From Plotosus lineatus (lineage: Eukaryota > Chordata > Actinopteri > Siluriformes > Plotosidae), in the NCBI GenBank assembly GCA_024760905.1, contig CM045750.1:12335419-12399418 (forward strand): 64,000 nucleotides of DNA, given 5' to 3'. Positions within the stretch are counted from its first letter, which is position 1. Each line of letters opens with the position of its first letter. The translations under genes were made by a program, and so were the position numbers. This document shows positions 34,372 to 64,000 of the stretch, one piece after another. The notes below the pieces were generated by a model that was not told where the DNA came from, searched no databases, and was given only the letters and a program-made list of their open reading frames with translations.

Positions 34372-34637
34372 CAGTGGTACCTCACTTTACAAAATTAATC
34401 TGTTCCAGTGCCTTTTTCGTAACCTGCATTTTTCGTAAGTTGAACCGCATTTTACATGTAAAACGTGTGATTTGTTCCAAGGCTCCCAATACTACCCCCT
34501 AAACCCTTTAAAAATTATAAAAGCATCCCTTTTAAGACCTCCTTCTGCTTCAATATCGTACCGATGGTAGACGGGTTTGGCCGTATTAAGTTGCGATATC
34601 ACTCGAGCCCGTTTCTTCTCACTCGTACCGGAAATCA

Positions 34638-34693
<56 letters not shown>

Positions 34694-34932
34694 TGTTGAT
34701 CATGTCTTCTTTGCAGAGTTATAATCTTACAAATGTTTATGGAAGGTTAAAAGTCTGAGTCAAGCATGAAACAACAGTAACTCTGTCCTTTACATGAAAA
34801 GCATCATGGTAGATCCAGCTCCATAATAGCCAATGGGAGGGAGCTGCGTCATCCCTCCTCGCCAGTGGGAGGCCAGCAAGGTGGGATGTTGGGAGATAGC
34901 CAATAAGAGGGAGCTGCGTCATCCCTCCTAGC
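34372..34932 (+). mobile_element. Palindromic-ended MITE (family E), copy 1, right end missing
   Basis: It starts CAGTGGTACCTCACTTTACA after a TA dinucleotide. It shares 'TTTTTCGTAACCTGCATTTT', an internal GT run after 'GGAAATCACAC', 'GAGTTATAATCTTACAAATG' and two 70-bp tandem units ('GGGAGCTGCGTCATCCCTCC') with other copies. The right terminal repeat is absent. Confidence 0.85.
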
Positions 34933-35700
34933 CAATGGGAATAAACTTATAAAATAAACTTATACTTGTATGTATTATTGAACCTAAAGAATCTCCCTTG
35001 ATTGTTTATTAATGTTGTTGTTGTTGGTGTTTTTTTTTTAATTGTAAACAGCTGAATTTACATTTTGCCTTTTCAGATGTTTTTTTTTTTTAGGATTAAT
35101 GTACTTTGCACCTCTAGGCCACTGCATAGCTGATTATTTGAAGGTTCTGTAAAATAATGTTGTGCATCTGTTTCCTCTCTTGCTATCGTACCCATCCAGT
35201 GTCTCCTCCCTCAATACGCAGTAAATATCATTAACAGTTTAACATGGACTCAAACCCCATCAGCACCAGACTGTCTCCATGTCCTATATTCCCAGGAGAA
35301 ATGTTACGCTTTCACTTTTGAGGGTTCACGTGTGTAAATAATCTTTCTTCCTCAGCACGTCGCTTGCAGGAGCCCAAGTTGACGGTGCAGGGGATAAGTG
35401 CATGCAGGGCTTTCTTAGTTACATTCCTGCATCTGGTTATCGAGCAGTGTGTCCCACCAACTGACACTGGCTGTATTAGGTTTCTTCCCTTTTTCTCTCA
35501 TCACCTCTGATCAGGCATGTCATCACCATTCCCTACCAACACAACTCTCCAATCTCAACAGGGAATGGGTGGAGGACGGATCACAAGTGGTGCATGAAGT
35601 TTCCGGGATTATACGTATTTTAAAAATTACATTTACGTCAAATTACAATCTTTTTGGAAGTGTTTATGATCCACATACAGAAATCATTTTCACTGAAAAA
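34933..35700. other. No recognised feature
   Basis: Apparently unique sequence with T-rich patches; no domain-bearing frame. Confidence 0.45.
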
Positions 35701-35704
35701 ATTT

Positions 35705-36020
35705 ACTGAAGCTGGAGGCTGAAAAAGCCGGCAACACCGGGCTTGTAGCCCAAGGTGTGGGAAGCGTGTGGAGGGTGAGAGGGGGGGGGGGGGTATCCCT
35801 CTCCTGCAAGGGGGGATGTAGGGGGTCACCCCAAGAAAATATTTGAAAATGTAATGCTTTGAAGCGCTTTCTGAGCCCCATTATGCTTTCTGAACTGGAA
35901 TTATGCCAATTTATGATCCCGCCCATTCTGAACTTCTTATAATTATCAGATGCAGTGATAATGTTGCAAGAATCCAGTTTGTTTATTCTTAAAGAATCAT
36001 CGTATAACTGTCCAGCCATG
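35705..36020. other. Possible unclassified interspersed repeat
   Basis: 'GGGGTCACCCCAAGAAAATA' and 'GCTTTGAAGCGCTTTCTGAG' look familiar from fish repeats, with a G11 run near 35782-35792, but I cannot assign a family. Confidence 0.3.
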
Positions 36021-36335
36021 CCAAATCGCCATTCGCATTTTTGCAGGAGATACTGTATATATATTCTACTGCAACATCACAAGGAGGATCGAACGTTAAA
36101 GTGAACCAGGCAAAGTTTGTGTCAGTGCTTGGTGGCGGACGGCTTTTTGGTGTGTTTTATCATCATCTGCGTGCTTAACTCGCACCTTCGTTCCATTCTG
36201 TCCAGATCTAATGTCTTGCTGAAATAATAAACAAAATGCACCTCCTGGCTTGAGTGATCACTTTTAACACCCTGTGCTGACAGGCTTTCCAAAATTCAAC
36301 CAGTCATCTTACCAACGATTTTTATACCACTGTCT

Positions 36336-36588
36336 TCTTCTTTTCTTCTTTTCCTTTCGGCTTTTTCCCCTTTTCAGGGGTCGCAAATCATCTGATTCGC
36401 AGGTTTGATTTGGCATCGGTTTTTATGTCGGATACCCTTCCTGAGACAACCCCCCCTTAGCAAGAGGCAGAAACACGCTGACGGCTTTGCAGCTCCTTTT
36501 GTTGAAAGTCAGCGATGGCTCTTTTACATGAGCCTCACACCGTGGACAGTGAGAGACATGGCCGGCCTTGGGAGGGGGGATGGGGGGA

Positions 36589-36594
<6 letters not shown>
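36336..36594 (-). mobile_element. SINE-A, tail R, head replaced by microsatellite
   Basis: The left end is tail R in reverse (CTTTTCCTTTCGGCTTTTTC). The body runs to 'AGAGACATGGCCGGCCTTGG' and then passes into the GT/GA run at the position where the SINE normally has 'GGACAGTGACAACC'. Confidence 0.85.
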
Positions 36595-36672
<78 letters not shown>

Positions 36673-36683
36673 ATGTGAATAAG

Positions 36684-36735
<52 letters not shown>
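36592..36735. repeat. (GT)n-(GA)n compound microsatellite
   Basis: GT at 36592-36621, then two GA runs separated by 'GCATGTGAATAAGAGC'. Confidence 0.96.
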
Positions 36736-36739
<4 letters not shown>

Positions 36740-36914
36740 GGGGCAATAGAGCGAGAAACAGAAAAAGAAGGAGATGGGGAATAGAGAAAGAGAGGGGTAC
36801 GGAGAGAAATAGAAAAAGAGATGCTCAATTGGAGAAAGAAAGAGACATAGGGATAAAAAGAGAGGGAGAGAGAAACTGAGGATCATGCAGTGTTCAGGTT
36901 GAGGCGACACCAGA

Positions 36915-37204
36915 CTCACTGCTCAAAACTTCATCTCTGTCTTTCTCTCTATCTTTCTCTATCTTTCTCTCTCTCCCTCCCCACCACCTCTCTCCTAAAC
37001 TCCCCTCTCTCTCTCTCCCCCGCTCCCCCTCACTTTTCTCTCTCTCCCTCACCACCACCTCTCTATCTCTCCCCCCCTCTCAGTATCTCTCTCTCTCTCT
37101 CTCTCTCCCCCCTCTGTCTCTCCCCCAACCCCTCTACCACCCGCTCTCATTTTCTGTCTCTCTCTCTACCCCCTTGGTTACCTCTCTCTCTTCTCCCGCT
37201 CTCC

Positions 37205-37245
<41 letters not shown>

Positions 37246-37803
37246 CCTCTCCCCATTCTTCCCCCTCTCCCCCATTCTTACTCTCTCTCCCTCCCCACCA
37301 CCTCTGTCTCGCCTCTCTGTCTCTATCTCTCGCCCCTCTCCCCCCATTCCCCCTCTTTCTCTCTGTCTACCCTCTCTACTCCCCTTTCTCCCCATCTATC
37401 CTCTCGCTCTAAGCCCGCTCTCATTTTGTCCCCCCTTCCCTCTCTATATCCCCCTGCCTCTCTCTCTCCCTCTCTCCCATATCTATATATATCCATCCTC
37501 TCCCCATTCTACCCCTCTTTCTCTCTCTTGCCTCCCCCCACTCTCTCTCTCTCCCTCCCTACCACCTCTGTCTCCCGCCTCTCTGTCGCTCTCTCCCCTC
37601 TCCCCACTCCCCCTCTTTCTCTCTGTCTACCCCCTCTCTCCATCTCTTGCTCTAAGCCCGCCCTCATTTTCTGTCTCTCTCTCTCTCTCTCTCTCTCTCC
37701 CCTTCCCTCTATATCCCCCTCTCTCTCCCATATCTATATCTATATATATCCCTCCTCTCCCCATTCTTCCCCCTCTCTCTCTCTCTCTCTCCCCCCCCTC
37801 CAG
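36915..37803. repeat. Polypyrimidine tract, about 890 bp, with about 250-bp higher-order repeat
   Basis: The plus strand is almost only C and T with rare short TA runs. Landmarks recur at intervals of 240-275 bp: 'GCTCTCATTTT' near 37143, 37416 and (as GCCCTCATTTT) 37659; TATATATAT followed by 'CCTCTCCCCATTCT' near 37230, 37485 and 37745. It ends in a C-rich run plus CAG at 37801-37803, directly against the STARD13 first exon. The 315-codon open frame across it is compositional, not a gene. Confidence 0.92.
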
Positions 37804-38009
37804 TAAGTACTGTATGACGCACGGAGCGCACGAGTGAACCGACACTCTCGAGCCGGGGAAAGATGTGCCAGGACTCTCCTTGCGCACGGTGACGTAACAT
37901 CCAGAATCGGCTTGAGTGACGACGACTGTTGCGGCAGAACCGCGGGTCCGGGTCCGAGTCCGAGCCGGAGCGAGACGGCGCCCCGTGTGATAATGCGGCA
38001 TTTTCCACA
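37804..38009 (+). promoter_or_regulatory. STARD13 short-isoform 5' leader / core promoter area with three uORFs
   Basis: GC- and CpG-rich DNA, in contrast to the surroundings. Short upstream ORFs start at 37814 (7 codons), 37863 (9 codons) and 37993 (6 codons, MRHFPQ). The last has its TGA at 38011-38013, overlapping the main ATG as ATGA. The transcription start is unknown. The pyrimidine tract plus CAG at 37801-37803 could also act as a splice acceptor. Confidence 0.6.
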
Positions 38010-60814
<22,805 letters not shown>

Positions 60815-60867
60815 GTAAGACAGCATCTTTTCTCTTTCTCACTCTCCATATCGTTTTTTTCTTTCAT

Positions 60868-61080
60868 TTTCTGAACTGATTAATCCTGATTAGGGTCACA
60901 GGGTGGCTGGCGCCCATCTCAGCCAACTCGGGACAAGGGAGGGGTACACCCTGTACAGCTGGACAGGCCATCACAGGGCCAACACTCACACAACCATTCA
61001 TACTCACTCTCACACATATGGGTGATTTAGAACAGCCAATTAACCTACTGTGCATATTTTTGGATTGTTGGAGGAAAAGG
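60868..61080 (-). mobile_element. SINE-B
   Basis: 'TTTCTGAACTGATTAATCCT', 'GGTGGCTGGCGCCCATCTCA', 'GGGCCAACACTCACACAACC' and 'TAGAACAGCCAATTAACC' follow the reverse order; the head is lost. Confidence 0.83.
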
Positions 61081-61089
61081 GAGTGCACG

Positions 61090-61102
61090 TGTGTGTGTGT
61101 GT

Positions 61103-61134
<32 letters not shown>

Positions 61135-61136
61135 CC

Positions 61137-61199
<63 letters not shown>

Positions 61200-61200
61200 C
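61090..61200. repeat. (GT)n followed by (AT)n
   Basis: GT at about 61090-61131 and AT at 61139-61194 (about 28 units). Confidence 0.97.
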
Positions 61201-61203
61201 ATA

Positions 61204-61435
61204 CAGTGGTACCTCTCCTTACAAAATTGATCTGTTCCAGAGCCTTTTTCTTAACCTGGATTTTTCATAAATTGAATCGCATTTTACTTGTAAAATGTGT
61301 GATGCGTTCCAAGGCCCTCAATACTACCCCCTAAACCTTTTAAAAAATTTCAAAGCATACCTTTTAAGACCTCCTTCTGCTTCAATATCGGTGGTAGACG
61401 GGTTTGGCCATATTCCTTTCACTGGAAATCACACA

Positions 61436-61493
<58 letters not shown>

Positions 61494-61893
61494 TGTGCGC
61501 GCGCGTGTGTTGACCATGTCTTCTTAGCAGACTTATAATCTTACAAATGTTTATGGAAGGTTAAGAGCAATGAGCACACTCAAAAATCTCATGCAACAAC
61601 AGTGACTCTGTCCTTTACACGAAAAGCATTATGGGAGATGCAGCTCCATAATGGGCAATGGAATGGAACTGCGTTGCGTCATCCCTCCTAGCCAATGGGA
61701 GGCCAGCGGGGCGGGATGTTGGAAGATAGTTATGGGAGAGCAGCTCGTGCATTGTTTGAATGTTTGAATGGCGTGTTTGGCGCGTTTCGTAAAGAGAACT
61801 TGATTCGTATACAGAGACAAACAAATTTGGAAAATGTTTTTCGTAACCTGGATTTTTCGTTTGCTGGGACTATCGTAAGGTGAGATACCACTG
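61204..61893 (+). mobile_element. Palindromic-ended MITE (family E), copy 3
   Basis: The ends are CAGTGGTACCTCTCCTTACA and 'TCGTAAGGTGAGATACCACTG' minus its first base, next to TA on the left. It carries an internal GT run at 61438-61490 after 'GGAAATCACACATGC' and one 'GCGTCATCCCTCCTAGCCAA' unit. Confidence 0.9.
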
Positions 61894-61916
61894 TGTGTAT
61901 ATGTGTATATTGAGTT

Positions 61917-62160
61917 GAGTTGGCGGGAGGCAATAGCGTCACGCGTTTAAGCCAATCAGCTTGCAAGATTGAGTTGAGTGAACTGGGGAGGAGGGGCACT
62001 TCAGTCTGTCGTTTGGAAATAATGGACGCAGCCTGCCTTGGGTCCCTGCCTTCCGCTTGCTTACATGTGAGTTTCAGCACGAATTTTGAATTTTTTTATG
62101 ATTTTTTTTTTTTTTTTTTTAATTAAAATATCGTGATGTACCAAGACCGCGATGCTCAAA
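61917..62160. mobile_element. Fragment related to the pogo/Tigger-like 5' region
   Basis: 'GGGGCACTTCAGTCTGTCGT' and 'AATAATGGACGCAGC' match 51570-51590 and 47715-47757 in reverse. 'CCGCGATGCTCAAATCGCGA' follows. It may be a different but related element. Confidence 0.5.
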
Positions 62161-62199
62161 TCGCGAAGTGGCAAGGAATGAGTATACTACTCATTTGAC

Positions 62200-63155
62200 G
62201 AAAATAAAATAAAAAATACAGCAGTAGATTACTGCACAGCCTGGATATGTTTCCCACATACCCCCTGTAATACATCCCAAAGAATCAGATCAGAGCGCAA
62301 ACGGGAGAAACCTGAGATGCACGTTCCTCTGTCTGTTGTCAAAAGCAGCTTGAGCAGTAATTTCACTCGTCAGAACAAACCCCCCCCCCCCCCCCCCAAT
62401 CGCCTCTTTACAGAAGGGGCGGATTCGCTTGACCTGTGCATCATTTCACAGCTTTATCTTTGTTAAAAATGGCGGATTCTCACATGATTAATGGGTTTTT
62501 CTTTGTCAAAAGAGATGGATTTGCATAACGTGCAAAAATCAGCTGCTTGAATAGTCCAAACACAAGCAAAAAAGATGAACTGCTTCCGAAGCTCTTTGCT
62601 TGTATTCCAGCCACTGTGAAGTCACACAACATTTTGAGCAGGTCCAAAACCTTTTCAAAGATTGTGAAAACAGACCATTTACCTAAAATTTGGCCGTCTA
62701 CGCTCGAAAATATATTCAATTACCCTCAAACTAAAATGTGCTTGTACATTCGCCTGTCATTGCCTACATGTGCGTTTGACTTAAAGCTCCTCCTCTTCCG
62801 GCTAAACAAACTATTACATTGTCTTCGAGATATTCAAGACTTTCTCTGTCTGCGAATTTAAATTCTTTGATGGTGGCATCGATACAGCTGTATGCACTCA
62901 GTTGAAAGCGGGGAGGTTTTTCCTCTCTCAGTTCATATAAGGGCCAAGAAGACCTATTTCCGGCCTTCAGTTACTTTCCACGAGGAATAAGGGGTCATGG
63001 GAAAAGCTTGGAAAACACATGACTTTGCCTTATTCTTCCATCAGCCCTTACGCAGAGATAAAAGTCTTTCTCTTCTCTGCTCTAAGACCCATTCATACAA
63101 CACCTTGTGTAAATTCAACATAGCCAATGGATTCTACAGAGTTCATTATAAAGTA
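62200..63155. other. Apparently unique intron block
   Basis: There is no repeat landmark except a C17 run at about 62381-62397. An octamer ATTTGCAT lies at 62519-62526 and a TAATGGG nearby. No domain was recognised in its open frames. Confidence 0.4.
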
Positions 63156-63930
63156 CAGCGGTACCTCACCTTACGAAAGTCTCACCAAATGAAAAATGCA
63201 GGTTACAAAAAGCATTTTCCTCAAATTTTTGTCTCAGGATACGAAACAAGTTCACATTACAAAAGCGCCATCGTAAAAATTCAAACGCGCCATTCAAACA
63301 TTAAAACGCGCGATTCAAACATTAAAACGCGCCATTCAAACAATGCACAAGCTGCTCTCCTATCAATGATGTTCAAAGATCCCACCCCGCTGGCCTCCCA
63401 TTGGCTAACAACTGAGCTGTTGTTTATGTTGCCTTCACTCAAGCGCCATCTTGGACAGGTCCACTTGATGCCATCTTGGACAGGGATCCCATTGCCTAGG
63501 AGGGATGACGCAGCTACCTCCCATTGCTTATTATAGAGCTGAATCTACCATGACGCTTTTCGTGTAAAGGACAGAGTTACTGTTGCTTCATGCTTTATTT
63601 CTTGACTCAGGCTTCTAACCTTCCATAAACATTTGTAAGATTATAACTCTGCTAAGAAGACATGGTCAACACGTGCGCACACACACACACACATGAGAAG
63701 AAGAAACGGGCTCAAGTGATATCGCAAAGGAATGTGGCCAAACCCATTTACCATCGGTACGATATTGAAGCAGAAGGAGGTCTTAAAAGGTATGCTTTTA
63801 TAATTTTTAAAGGGTTTAGGGGGTAGTATTGGGGGCCTTGGAATGAATTACACGTTTTACAACTTCCGAAAAATGCAGGTTACGAAAAAAGCTGTGGAAC
63901 GGATTAATTTCGTAAGGTGGGGTAACACTG
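63156..63930 (-). mobile_element. Palindromic-ended MITE (family E), copy 4, complete, reverse
   Basis: The ends are CAGCGGTACCTCACCTTACG and 'CGTAAGGTGGGGTAACACTG', with TA at 63154-63155 and 63931-63932. Internal landmarks are in reverse order relative to copies 1-3, including a short CA run near 63676-63692. One 70-bp-type unit is altered. Confidence 0.9.
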
Positions 63931-63973
63931 TAATGGAAAGATTTGAATAATTTAGACATCCTAATTTGGTGTT

Positions 63974-64000
63974 GGCAGCGGTGGCCTGGTGGTAAAGGTG
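63974..64000 (+). mobile_element. SINE-A head, cut by window end
   Basis: 'GGTGGCCTGGTGGTAAAGGT' is the start of the SINE-A subtype seen at 42198 and 53450. Confidence 0.75.

Noticed and set aside
36890..37837. 315-codon plus-strand open frame
   Set aside because: It is a translation of the polypyrimidine tract (Ser, Leu and Pro only); no stop arises because of composition.

Overview
The window is nuclear DNA from a vertebrate, almost certainly a ray-finned fish. The reasons are spliced vertebrate genes with GT-AG introns, dense tRNA-derived SINEs of fish type, RTE, L2-like and Rex1-like LINE fragments, hAT, Tc1 and pogo/Tigger-like DNA elements, and very abundant (GT)n/(CA)n repeats. No bacterial operon, CRISPR array or stand-alone RNA gene was seen. 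Coding exons make up only about 0.8 kb of the 64 kb.

Two host genes are visible, arranged head to head. On the minus strand, 382-2440 holds the first five coding exons of RFC3 (a clamp-loader subunit). All splice phases join without a break, giving 191 codons with Walker A and SRC motifs; the C-terminal half lies left of the window. On the plus strand, 38010-60814 holds the first two exons of a short isoform of STARD13 (a SAM-RhoGAP-START protein): a GC-rich first exon with three short uORFs, then, after a 22.6 kb intron, the start of the SAM domain. The rest lies to the right. RFC3 and STARD13 are divergent neighbours in other vertebrates too, which supports both names.

The 35 kb between the genes and the STARD13 intron are built mostly of nested repeats. 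I use these working names. SINE-A has a tRNA-like head 'GGTGGTCTAGTGGTATAG' and about two dozen copies. It occurs with two different 3' ends: tail L, ending like 'CCTAATTAGGATTAAGCGG' (L2-like), and tail R, ending 'CTGTGGCGACCCCTGAA' plus 'AGCCGAAAGGAAAAGAAG'. Tail R matches the 3' end of the RTE-like LINE copies in this same window. SINE-B is the common fish type 'GGTGGCGTAGTGGTTAGCA'; SINE-C is 'GGGGCCGGTGGTGTAGTGG'; SINE-D carries the 'CTTATCCAGAGCAACTTACA' motif. Many insertions keep target-site duplications (TSDs), so the order of nesting can be read.

Region by region: 0-2.5 kb RFC3; 2.7-13 kb SINEs, a Rex1-like LINE, a hAT inside a SINE and Tc1 relics; 14-24 kb microsatellites, SINE-C, two RTE copies and L2-like fragments; 24-36 kb Tc1, L2-like, hAT and SINE nests and the first palindromic-ended MITE; 36.6-37.8 kb a long purine/pyrimidine tract directly against the STARD13 first exon; 38-60 kb the STARD13 intron with SINEs, RTE, MITE, Tigger-like and hAT insertions; 60.7 kb the SAM exon; 61-64 kb two more MITEs around about 1 kb of apparently unique DNA.

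Repeat family names follow visible motifs and general knowledge of fish repeats. No database search was run, so clade names for LINEs and DNA elements are provisional.
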